Source: JBLEFH01 sp047345645 (lineage in GTDB: Bacteria; Pseudomonadota; Alphaproteobacteria; Rhodobacterales; Rhodobacteraceae). From it: a stretch of DNA of 64,000 bases. Under the pieces are notes generated by a model. That model was given only the letters and a program-made list of their open reading frames with translations. It was not told the DNA's origin and made no database searches. Location of the stretch: NCBI GenBank assembly GCA_047345645.1, contig JBLEFH010000011.1. One strand, given 5' to 3'. The translations under genes and the position numbers were made by a program. Shown here piece by piece: positions 27,252-35,218 of this stretch (position 1 is its first letter; each line of letters opens with the position of its first letter).

Positions 27252-28151
27252 GTGGGCTCAATTTTGCATCTTCGACTTTTTGGAACCTGCGCGATGTGGC
27301 TGGAAGGTCAGCGCGCGGTTGAGATCCGAGGGGCGAAGCATCGGGCGCTTTTTGCGTTGCTGGCCACCGCGCCTATGGGGCGACGGAGCCGGGTTTTTCT
27401 GCAAAATATGCTGTGGGGTGCGCGCGAATATGACAGCGGGCATCAAAACCTGCGGCGGGCGCTGAGCGATCTGCGCAAGCAGCTTGGCGACGACTTTGAC
27501 GACATCCTGACAAGCGACAATGAGCATCTTCAGCTTCGGCTGGAGAATTGCGTTCTTGTGCCGAGTGAGGGCGCGTTTTTGCAGGATCTCAACATCAGGA
27601 TACCAGGGTTTGCTGCGTGGCTTGAGAAGATGCGCCGTGAGCCGGAGCAGCTCGCCGCGCTCGGGCGGCTCGCGTCTGAACCACGCGGCGATGCGCCTCG
27701 GATCACGGCTTTGTCTTTCCACAATGGCAAAGGGCTCGATGAGCTTGGCGACTGGATCGCCGAGGAGCTGTGCCGCGATCTTGCGCGAAGTGGCAAGCTC
27801 ACGGTGATCTCGCCGCTCTCGTCGCGTCAGGCCGCCGGCGATATGGTGAATCTCAAAGATGTGCGCACGCGCCTCGGCGTTGATTTTCTGCTCGCGGGAT
27901 CGGTGCGGTCTTTGCTGGGCGAAACGCGCGTGGATATCGACTTCATCGATATGGTGTCCGGCGCGATCATCTGGTCCCGCACGATGCGGTTTCAAGGGCG
28001 TCCGACGCTGGACCAGATTGCGCAAGGGCTGGGGCTTATATCCCATGCTGTGTTGCGGTCGATGCCGGCGCGCGCGGGAGGCTCGGTTCGATCCGTTCAC
28101 GGGCAAACGCGACTGATCTCCGCGCGACACCCTCTCGCCAGCGGCTTCTGA
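27252..28151 (+). CDS. SARP-like transcriptional regulator, C-terminally truncated
   Basis: This 299-residue protein starts at a GTG behind GGGAGG. Residues 1-100 form a winged-helix DNA-binding domain of the OmpR/SARP kind (LRLFGTCAMWLEG, GAKHRALFALLAT, NLRRALSDLRKQLG). Residues about 145-270 form a TolB/FlgO-like domain (ELCRDLARSGKLTVIS, RLGVDFLLAGSVRSL, DMVSGAIIWSRTM). A relative at 38574-40226 has the same two domains followed by about 250 residues of TPR repeats. Here the protein stops soon after the second domain with an unrelated tail, so the TPR part has been lost. It may still bind DNA, probably regulating the divergent hydrolase operon. Confidence 0.75.
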   Translation: MGSILHLRLFGTCAMWLEGQRAVEIRGAKHRALFALLATAPMGRRSRVFLQNMLWGAREYDSGHQNLRRALSDLRKQLGDDFDDILTSDNEHLQLRLENCVLVPSEGAFLQDLNIRIPGFAAWLEKMRREPEQLAALGRLASEPRGDAPRITALSFHNGKGLDELGDWIAEELCRDLARSGKLTVISPLSSRQAAGDMVNLKDVRTRLGVDFLLAGSVRSLLGETRVDIDFIDMVSGAIIWSRTMRFQGRPTLDQIAQGLGLISHAVLRSMPARAGGSVRSVHGQTRLISARHPLASGF

Positions 28152-28251
28152 GCAGGCCCAATTCCCCACCTCCTATTGTTGAAACACGATCTTCGTCGGT
28201 CGTCCACTGTCTCACGTCTTTCTCCTTGATGCCATGCAGCACAAACAGAAA

Positions 28252-28275
28252 CGGCGCCCCAAGAAAGGGACGCCG
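28252..28275 (-). terminator. Probable intrinsic terminator of the RTX gene
   Basis: Read on the minus strand, GGCGTCCC-TTTCTT-GGGGCGCC forms a stem followed by GTTTCTGTTTG. It lies about 20 bases after the RTX stop codon. Confidence 0.6.
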
Positions 28276-28296
28276 ATCCGCGTTTTCGAGATGGCT

Positions 28297-30603
28297 TCAG
28301 ACAAAGATGATGTCGTTGTTCTCGATATAGAAAACACCATCGAGATGGATATCGTGATTGTTGAAAGTGATCACCGTATCCCACTGACTGCCCGCGCTGT
28401 CCCAAGTGACCGACTGCGAGAAATCATTGGCATCATCCACCCCGGAGCTTTTCCAGATGCGCAGCTTGTCCGTGCCTTCCACAAAGTCATAGATGCGGTC
28501 GTCATCGCCGCTGTTGAAGCGGTAGAACTCGAACTGATCGGCGCCTGACCCCCCGAGCATCCGGTCGTCACCGAGACCGTCGTAGATCCGGTCATTGCCA
28601 CTGCCGCCGTTCAAATAGTCGTTGCCGGTATATCCGTTGAGGTAGTCATCGCCACTTCCGCCATAGACGTTGTCATTGCCGGCATTTCCGTAGAGATAGT
28701 CGTTGTCGGCCATGCCAGAGACGTAGTCGTCTCCGTCGCCGCCGGTCAAACTATCCGCACCATTATAGCCATAAAGTTTATCATCGCCCTTGCCGCCATT
28801 CACGTAGTCGTTGCCGCTAAAGGCATAGACAGTGTCGTTGCCGTCATTGGTGTAGATGACATTGCGATCATCCGTCCCGCGGATCGTGTCGCCGCCGCTG
28901 CCAGACCGGACATTCTCGAAATTCACGAAGCTTTCGCCTGTGTAGTTGGTTGTCCCGGTAGAAAGGTTGATCTGGTAGGCGAAGCTCCAATGCGTTGTGT
29001 CGAGCATGTCGATGCCAGCACCGCCATCGAGCAGTTCATTCGAACCGTTGGCTGAATAGATGGTGTCATTGCCATCTTGGCCATAATATTTGCCCAAGCC
29101 GCTCGAATGGATCGTATCATTGCCCGCGCCGCCATAGGCGGTATCTGTGCCGCCGCCGCCATAGATGGCGTCGTTATCATTTCCGCCGCTGAGATAGTCG
29201 TTGCCGCTGCCTCCATGCAGGTAATCATTTCCATCATGGCCGTAGAGCCGGTCGTTATCCGCATGTCCGTAAAGCCGGTCTGCGCCGTCGGAGCCAGAAA
29301 GGGTATCATTCCCGGTCGAGCCTGACAGATAATCGTCGCCGGCACTGCCGTAGAGATAGTCATTCCCGCCGTAGCCATAGATCCGGTCGTTGCCGTCTCC
29401 GCCGTTGACATAGTCGTTTCCACCATAGGCATAGACCGTGTCGTCGCCGCCATTGGTGTAGATGACATTGCGCTCTTCGGTGCCGCGAATGGTGTCGTTG
29501 CCATTGCCGCTGCGGACATTCTCGAAATTGACAAAGCTCTCGCCTGTGTAATTGGTCATGCCTGTCTTGAGGTTGATCTCATAAGCGGCGTTCCAATGGG
29601 TTGTGTCGAGCATGTCGATGCCGTCCCCACCGTCGAGCGTCTCATCCGTGCCGGATGCGGCATGGATCGTGTCATTGTCGTCCTGTCCGTAATATGTCCC
29701 GGCACCACTCGAATGGATCACGTCATTGCCGCTCCCGCCATAGGCAAGGTTTTTACCACTGTGCCCGTAGAGCGTGTCGTTCCCGTCTCCTGCTGAAAGG
29801 ATGTCATCGCCATTGCCGCCATTGAGATAGTCGTTGCCATCGTGGCCGTAGAGGCTATCATTGCCGTCACCGCCATAGAGCGTGTCGTTCCCGTTTCCTC
29901 CGGAAAGATAGTCGTTGCCGGTATGTCCAATGAGACGGTCATCGCCGTCTGCACCCACGAGCGTGTCATTTCCCGCGTGACCGTAAAGACGGTCATTCCC
30001 GGCGCCGCCATTCACGTAATCATTCCCGCCATAAGCGTAGACCACGTCATTGCCGCCATTGGTGTAGATAACATTGCGATCATTTGTGCCTCGGATCGTG
30101 TCATCGCCGTTGCCGGAACGCAGGTTCTCGAAATTCACAAAACTTTCGCCCGTGTAATTGGTTGCGCCAGTGGCAAGGTTGATCTGATAGGCGGCGTTCC
30201 AATGCGTTGTGTCGAGCATATCCACGCCGTTTCCGCCGTCGAGAAGCTCAGTCGAACCGGCGGCGGCAAAGATCGTGTCATTGCCGTCCTGGCCGTAATA
30301 CCGACCGTAACCACTCGAATAAATCACGTCATTGCCGGTCCCGCCATAAGCGATATTGGTCCCGCTATTGCCGTAGATGATGTCACGCCCGCCGTTTCCG
30401 TAGAGATAATCATTGCCGCTCCCGCCATAGAGGCGATCGTTCCCGGTGCCGCCAAAAAGTCGATCATTTCCGGTCCCGCCATAGAGCCAATCCGCGCCAG
30501 CCAGACCATAAAGGCGGTCATGTCCGCCGCGGCCTTCTATCCGGTCGGCTGCGGCCGTACCCGTCAGTATGTTGTTCAAGCTGTTTCCGTAAATATTCGC
30601 CAT
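28297..30603 (-). CDS. RTX-type calcium-binding repeat protein, type I secretion substrate
   Basis: The protein has 768 residues from the ATG at 30603 (MANIYGNSLNNILTG, preceded by GGAAGGACGGG). Nearly all of it is nonapeptide RTX repeats of the form GGxGNDxLYG. A larger unit of 202 residues (606 bases) is repeated three times and carries GVDMLDTTHWNAAYQINL and TNYTGESFVNFEN between RTX blocks. No N-terminal signal peptide is present. The C-terminus ends in a hydrophobic NNDIIFV, typical of the uncleaved type I secretion signal. It is probably a secreted surface or matrix protein folding in calcium. It is convergent with the truncated regulator. Confidence 0.92.
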   Translation of the reverse strand: MANIYGNSLNNILTGTAAADRIEGRGGHDRLYGLAGADWLYGGTGNDRLFGGTGNDRLYGGSGNDYLYGNGGRDIIYGNSGTNIAYGGTGNDVIYSSGYGRYYGQDGNDTIFAAAGSTELLDGGNGVDMLDTTHWNAAYQINLATGATNYTGESFVNFENLRSGNGDDTIRGTNDRNVIYTNGGNDVVYAYGGNDYVNGGAGNDRLYGHAGNDTLVGADGDDRLIGHTGNDYLSGGNGNDTLYGGDGNDSLYGHDGNDYLNGGNGDDILSAGDGNDTLYGHSGKNLAYGGSGNDVIHSSGAGTYYGQDDNDTIHAASGTDETLDGGDGIDMLDTTHWNAAYEINLKTGMTNYTGESFVNFENVRSGNGNDTIRGTEERNVIYTNGGDDTVYAYGGNDYVNGGDGNDRIYGYGGNDYLYGSAGDDYLSGSTGNDTLSGSDGADRLYGHADNDRLYGHDGNDYLHGGSGNDYLSGGNDNDAIYGGGGTDTAYGGAGNDTIHSSGLGKYYGQDGNDTIYSANGSNELLDGGAGIDMLDTTHWSFAYQINLSTGTTNYTGESFVNFENVRSGSGGDTIRGTDDRNVIYTNDGNDTVYAFSGNDYVNGGKGDDKLYGYNGADSLTGGDGDDYVSGMADNDYLYGNAGNDNVYGGSGDDYLNGYTGNDYLNGGSGNDRIYDGLGDDRMLGGSGADQFEFYRFNSGDDDRIYDFVEGTDKLRIWKSSGVDDANDFSQSVTWDSAGSQWDTVITFNNHDIHLDGVFYIENNDIIFV

Positions 30604-30732
30604 TTTCCCGTCCTTCCAAATTTCTAGGTTTTCGCCCCGTTCTCTTGCCCGCGTCAGCGCTGACATATGGGGATGACGTCAAAATAGCGGTTGGCGGCAG
30701 GGCACCGTGCGTGAAAACGGTGTGAATATGGT
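28913..30732. repeat. Three tandem 606-bp units inside the RTX gene
   Basis: The block TTCTCGAA begins at 28913, 29519 and 30125, exactly 606 bases apart each time. Each unit encodes the THW...YTGESFVNFEN segment plus its RTX arrays. The units differ at many positions, so the duplication is not recent. The third unit is cut by the gene start, so the outer boundary is approximate. Confidence 0.75.
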
Positions 30733-31315
30733 ATGAGAGGCATATTACACTTACGGGATGTGGGCTGGCGGGACGGGTAGATTTAGGTGGCTCCCGCTTT
30801 ATCGGCAGCCAAAATTCCGGTACGCTTTAGCTTATGCGAAGCAGTCGGGATCAATGCTTTCGTATGAAGGGCATTCAGTGTCGAGCAAGTTTCTCAGCAC
30901 TCACTAAGCGATGTGGCGTTCGCTTGAGTGGATCGCTTATCGTATCACAGTGCGAAACGCGGAGCGCGAAATATACCTAAAGTATTAAAAGTATTTAATA
31001 AATTAATACAATTATAAATATTTATATTTTAGGCAAAATCAACGAGATAATTTAAAGTTTACATAAGATAATTGGCGTATTGCCATATGAAAATTAAATA
31101 TTAGTACACTTATTTCTTGACCATCGAGGTCCCGGTTTGCCACTGCCTCCGTGGGCGCTAGGTCTTGGGTGGGAACTCTACGTTGCAATAAGCATCACAT
31201 TTACTTCGTTTAACCAACTGAAATGGTGATGATTATTCGGTATAAAACCGCGAAAGATGTTTGGCTGAAATACCTTCGAATTTTATTCGATTTATTAGTA
31301 GGTATGGAGAACGCA
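30604..31315. promoter_or_regulatory. Long AT-rich intergenic region between two divergent surface-protein genes
   Basis: This 712-base region has no convincing gene. Bases about 30960-31110 are extremely AT-rich. Short AAGCGA/TCGCTT inverted elements occur near 30905-30942 (for example AAGCGATGTGGCGTTCGCTT). The region probably contains the promoters of the RTX gene and of the disrupted surface protein. Confidence 0.45.
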
Positions 31316-31612
31316 ATGGCTGGAACTTACAAAAACGGTATCTACAGCTACGAGTACCATAGCGCCATTTCGGGTCGGTTCTTGATTGATCGCGACGACA
31401 ACAATCAGGAATCCAGGGGCGATGGCAACGTCGTGAACGCCTCGGTGCAGCTTTGGGGTAAGATTGGTGCAAGCTGGGTCAAGGTGAGGGAAACCACGAC
31501 CGACGCGAACGGTCATTACAGCTTCACCGACTTGCCGGACGATCCCGATTACCGTGTCCGTTTCATCAACAAAACGGGTATGGATTTCGCAAAATCAGAT
31601 GTGGGCGACTAT

Positions 31613-31622
31613 CACAGCACAG
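31613..31622 (+). repeat. Frameshifting 5-bp tandem duplication (CACAG x2)
   Basis: CACAG occurs twice in a row. Frame upstream and frame downstream both read well but differ; deleting one copy joins them. Confidence 0.75.
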
Positions 31623-32291
31623 CGACATCAACCAGAAGGTGGGCCGCTTTGATGGGCAGGTGAACAACATCACCATCCGCGGCGGCAACAGGGTCGCGGA
31701 TGTGCATGCGGGGTTGAAGGCGTCGGACATGGAGAAACTCTCCAAACCCGTTCTCTTCGCCAGCAATGGCGCGGAGGCGCATATCGCGCCGAAAGTGCAG
31801 AATTTTACGGCGCATGAGAATGACCAGCTGGTTCGCACGCTCTCCAAGGACCTGATCGTCAACGGATCTTTCGACGCTCATGCCAATGCCAGAAAGCTCG
31901 GTTATTGGCGGTATGAGAAGGGCATCCACGGTTGGAGCACCGCGGCCAACGGTAAAGAGGTGATGATCCACACCCGCAATTACGAAACCGGCAACCGCAA
32001 CGGCAATGCGATTGTCGAGTTGGATCATCGTGCGGGTCAGGTCGAGGGCATCAAGCAGGTCGCGAATGTGCCCGAGGCTGGCACCTATCAGATCTCTTTC
32101 GACTACGGGATGCGCGACACGAAGGGCAAGCATTGGTATTCCGATGCCTATAGCAACGCGGTCGCCGTGCGGATCGACGGTAAACTGGTGCATCTCGCGG
32201 GGGACGGCGTCTACTGCTGTGATCCCTGAAAACGTCCTCGTTTATGGATAGAGTTTTCCGTTAGATTTTCCCTTGGCTGGGAGAGGAGCGG

Positions 32292-32564
32292 ATGGCGATG
32301 AAAGCATCCAAATTCACGGACGCGCAGAAGGCGTTCATTATCAAGCAAAGCGAAGAAGGAACACCTGTTGCTGAGATTTGCCGGAAGGCTGGGATCAGCC
32401 AGGCGACATACTTCAATTGGAAGAAGAAGTATGCTGGGATGTTGCCGCCTGACATGAAGAATCTGCGTGAGTTGGAAGACGAGAACAGGCGGCTGAAGAA
32501 GATCGTAGCAGACTTGTCGTTGGACAAGGAGATGCTTCAGGACGTCATCAAGCGAAAGCTCTGA
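32292..32564 (+). CDS. IS3-family transposase OrfA (helix-turn-helix)
   Basis: The 90-residue protein has SKFTDAQKAFIIKQSEEG and GISQATYFNWKKKYAG, the helix-turn-helix of IS3 OrfA, followed by a leucine-zipper-like LRELEDENRRLKKIVADLSL. The stop overlaps the open upstream part of the orfB frame, so a programmed -1 frameshift near its end can make the fused OrfAB transposase. Confidence 0.93.
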   Translation: MAMKASKFTDAQKAFIIKQSEEGTPVAEICRKAGISQATYFNWKKKYAGMLPPDMKNLRELEDENRRLKKIVADLSLDKEMLQDVIKRKL

Positions 32565-32614
32565 GGCCTGCTCGCAAAAGAGCGCTGGTTGATGAGATCA
32601 GAACCGACTGGCGC

Positions 32615-33403
32615 GTGTCGATCCGGAGGGCCTGTGGTCTTATCCGGTTCGATCCGCGGACATACCGGTACAAGTTTCGTCGGCGCGACCAGGCCGCGTT
32701 GGAACAGCGGATCAAGGGGATTTGTGAGACACGTGTTCGGTTTGGCTATCGGCGCGTCCATGTGCTTCTGCGCCGGGAGGGTTGGGAGATTAATGCGAAG
32801 AAGACGTATCGTGTTTACAAGGAGTTGGGTATGCAACTCAGGAACAAGACCCCGAAACGGCGTGTGAAGGCAAAGCTTCGCGAAGACCGCAATGAAGCCG
32901 TGAATCCGAATGATGTTTGGGCAATGGACTTCGTGCATGATCAGCTTGCCACAGGTCGCAAGATACGCATTCTGACGGTCGTCGACACATTCTCCCGCTA
33001 CGTTCCTGTGCTGGATGCCCGGTTCAGCTACAAAGGCGAAGACGTCGTTTCGACCTTGGATCGAATCTGCCGTCAGACCGGTTATCCCAAGACGATCAGA
33101 GTTGATAATGGCAGCGAATTTGTCTCTCGGGACATGGATCTTTGGGCCTACCAGCGGGGTGTCACCACGCTGGACTTCTCAAGGCCGGGAAAGCCAACTG
33201 ACAATGCCTACATCGAGGCGTTCAACAGCAAACTCCGATCCGAATGCCTGAACGCACATTGGTTCATGGGCCTTGAAGATACGGCCGAAAAGTTGGAGGC
33301 TTGGCGTAGAGACTACAACGAAGAAAGACCGCACAGCGCCATTGGGAACAAGGTTCCAGCAGCGCTCATGAAATTGCCAGACGCATCCAGCCCGTCTGTG
33401 TGA
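32615..33403 (+). CDS. IS3-family transposase OrfB (DDE integrase)
   Basis: The 262-residue protein has the retroviral-type rve core. The DDE residues are in VWAMDFVHD, TIRVDNGSEF and NAYIEAFNSKLRSECLN. The frame is open upstream to about 32550 (ALRPARKRALVDEIRTDW), as expected for translation by frameshifting from OrfA. It looks intact, so the element may still be mobile. Confidence 0.93.
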   Translation: MSIRRACGLIRFDPRTYRYKFRRRDQAALEQRIKGICETRVRFGYRRVHVLLRREGWEINAKKTYRVYKELGMQLRNKTPKRRVKAKLREDRNEAVNPNDVWAMDFVHDQLATGRKIRILTVVDTFSRYVPVLDARFSYKGEDVVSTLDRICRQTGYPKTIRVDNGSEFVSRDMDLWAYQRGVTTLDFSRPGKPTDNAYIEAFNSKLRSECLNAHWFMGLEDTAEKLEAWRRDYNEERPHSAIGNKVPAALMKLPDASSPSV

Positions 33404-33598
33404 TCAAAGGGCGGAAAATCTAGCCCCGAGCGGGGACACTTCCGGTAGCACAGCAATACCATCGGAAGCTACTACCCGTGGACGTCCGACAAGTGGGTGC
33501 AGTCCGCCAAGGTCACCGCCGCTGGCAGCTACACCTACGACCTCGCCCTCCTCGGTATCGCCAGCCTCGGACTAGTGCGACGGAAAGAAGCCGCGTAA

Positions 33599-34026
33599 GA
33601 GCAAACCCATTGAGCAGACGAAAAGGCCGCCAGTTTGGCGGTCTCTTTTCTGTGATATATTTTGCCGTTTTCCCGATGAATGAGCGCTGAGTTTAAGTGG
33701 CGCCTTTCGCAAAAAGTGAGCGCCTTCGCACAGCGCAATAACTAACTCTTATGACGCAGCCGTGCAGCGAACAGCGCTTTCTGGGCCGATTATAGTTCTT
33801 ATCTCATCGACCTTGAGCCAAGCTTTTTTCTTGCTTCGCATCGTATGGCCCCGCCAAGCAAGCCGGCTGAAATCTCGCAAAGTTTAGGTTCCATACCCTA
33901 TGACAGTTCATACACTCAAAACTCACACCAAGTAATAACGCTGCAATCACGCTTCATTCACGTCGCGAATGTATATAGGTGAAGCTTTTATTTCAGTGAA
34001 ACCGATTCAAATAGGGCTTGGATAAG
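33599..34026. other. Intergenic region after the disrupted surface protein
   Basis: This 428-base stretch starts with a terminator hairpin (33624-33644). Beyond it I see only AT-rich sequence without a convincing gene. The promoter of the downstream membrane-protein gene should lie near its end. Confidence 0.5.
33624..33644 (+). terminator. Intrinsic terminator of the surface-protein gene
   Basis: AGGCCGCCA-GTT-TGGCGGTCT forms a nine-pair stem (one G-U), preceded by AAA and followed by CTTTTCT. Confidence 0.8.
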
Positions 34027-34851
34027 ATGGAAAGCAAAGAAAATTTCGACACATTTAGCAAGAAGGCGGGTCTCTACGTCACTAAGGCCTCCGTCTGGTT
34101 TGTTGTTCTGTTATTTGGTCTAACGGTAGCGCAATTGGCTATATGGTACTTTATACAGTTCCAAATGGGTAAGTATACCTCGTCTGTGTTTGCTAATTCA
34201 TGCCAGGATACCGAATGCGCAATTATTGCACTTGAAGCCATTGTGCAACAAACGCGCGGTGTTCGGGCGCTGGATCTGGTGGCGTCGCGTCACGTCATAA
34301 CGCTCGTGGCGATCACGGTGTCACTTGCTGTTAGCGTTCTCGGAGCTGTACTCATCTTTGACCGCATTGAAACGGCAACAAGTGGGAGCGTGAATGTTCT
34401 GAGAAAAAAGGAGGGTGGTTCAGAGGCTAACGAAGATTCAGATAGCGTTCCGGAGAACAAATCTGGACGGGGAACGGTCGAGATTACGCCCACGCGGTTT
34501 TACATAGAATCTAGCTTTCCGGGTTTGATGATGTGTGGATTGGCAACATTTATCATTTTCGCAGCACTTAACTATTCTCACAAAACTGCAAACACTCAAC
34601 TCATCCGAGATGTCCCGGTCTTTCTCTCTGATAAAAATCATTGCCGGAATATTGTCGGGCGCGTGGCGGGGATCACATCTGAGAATTCAGGTGGTAGTCA
34701 AAGTGACCTGACCCTTAAGAACGAAGACGAATTCAAACGTCTTTTCCAGCGCTGCGTTTTAACCGAGATGAGCATTATCCCTTCGGCATTTTCTGTTGAT
34801 CGAGACGGAGATCTACCAGCCAACGAAGCGATCTTCGGGGAGGGGGAATAA
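34027..34851 (+). CDS. Membrane protein of unknown function (three hydrophobic segments)
   Basis: The protein has 274 residues from the ATG at 34027; a TTG nine bases upstream is a possible alternative. Hydrophobic segments lie near residues 18-45 (SVWFVVLLFGLTVAQLAIWY), 88-112 (VITLVAITVSLAVSVLGAVL) and 165-185 (GLMMCGLATFIIFAALNY). A charged linker with ITPTRFYIESSFPG sits before the third. No family was recognised. The AT-rich composition matches the accessory island. It is followed within four bases by a small exported-protein gene, suggesting an operon. Confidence 0.7.
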   Translation: MESKENFDTFSKKAGLYVTKASVWFVVLLFGLTVAQLAIWYFIQFQMGKYTSSVFANSCQDTECAIIALEAIVQQTRGVRALDLVASRHVITLVAITVSLAVSVLGAVLIFDRIETATSGSVNVLRKKEGGSEANEDSDSVPENKSGRGTVEITPTRFYIESSFPGLMMCGLATFIIFAALNYSHKTANTQLIRDVPVFLSDKNHCRNIVGRVAGITSENSGGSQSDLTLKNEDEFKRLFQRCVLTEMSIIPSAFSVDRDGDLPANEAIFGEGE

Positions 34852-34854
34852 CAA

Positions 34855-35109
34855 ATGCGATTAATTCTTATAATAAGTCTGATGCTTATCTACGCGTTTC
34901 CTTCGTGGGCGCTTAATGCCGAGGACTCGAGAACATGGATATCTCAATGTCTCGTCAAAGAGAGCGAGGGATATTCTTCGCTCGCATGCCAAGGCTTCCG
35001 CGCGGGCGTCGATTTTCAATTGCCCATGGTCTATGATCTCGACATACTCCCAGATATTTATAGCGCAGTATTTTCTACCAACAATCCGCAGCGGGATAGT
35101 CCGCAATGA
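34855..35109 (+). CDS. Small exported protein of unknown function
   Basis: The 84-residue protein opens with a signal peptide, MRLILIISLMLIYAFPSWAL. The mature part has two cysteines (SQCLVKE, LACQGFRAG) that could pair. A Rap1a/Tai-like immunity fold is conceivable because of the C...GF pattern and size, but this is only a guess. It is directly downstream of the membrane-protein gene. Confidence 0.6.
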   Translation: MRLILIISLMLIYAFPSWALNAEDSRTWISQCLVKESEGYSSLACQGFRAGVDFQLPMVYDLDILPDIYSAVFSTNNPQRDSPQ

Positions 35110-35218
35110 TTCAGTTTTTCGGAGATCAAGCAGCTCGAATGTATCTTCAATCAATAAACAGATATGAGCCCAGTCGCCCAATTTTCAGCGATAGGGCTCA
35201 TTCTCGTACTACTAACGC

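Larger units (their letters stand above)
32227..33444 (+). mobile_element. IS3-family insertion sequence (IS407-like group)
   Basis: The element is about 1.2 kb with OrfA and OrfB in -1 relation. Left end TGAAAACGTCCTCG and right end (reverse complement) CGGAAGTGTCCCCG are imperfect inverted repeats, and inner TTTTCCG blocks also match. The first bases supply the TGA that ends the interrupted host frame. No clear target-site duplication was found, so the outer limits may be off by a few bases, or flanking DNA was lost. Confidence 0.8.
31316..33598 (+). pseudogene. Surface protein with SdrD B-like domain, broken by a 5-bp duplication and an IS3 element
   Basis: The start is the ATG at 31316 behind GGAG (MAGTYKNGIYSYEYHS). 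An SdrD/Cna-B-like domain follows (SGRFLIDRDDNNQE ... TTTDANGHYSFTDLP). The frame then breaks at a direct duplication of CACAG (31613-31622). Removing one copy restores the reading GDYHSDINQKVGRFDGQVN. The next part has a jelly-roll type segment (LIVNGSFDAHANARKLGYW ... GTYQISFDYGMRD). An IS3 element interrupts at 32227. After it, 33452-33598 encodes SNTIGSYYPWTSDKW and a C-terminal hydrophobic-basic tail, LALLGIASLGLVRRKEAA, like a PEP/VPLPA-type sorting signal. It was once probably an exported surface protein. Confidence 0.75.

Noticed and set aside
28913..30600. Regular repeats that could suggest a CRISPR array
   Set aside because: Repeats are coding nonapeptides and 606-base units with divergence; there are no short identical repeats with unique spacers and no cas genes.
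29842..30627. Plus-strand open frame with regular valine/isoleucine repeats opposite the RTX gene
   Set aside because: The periodicity is the complement of the RTX nonapeptide repeats, not a separate protein.
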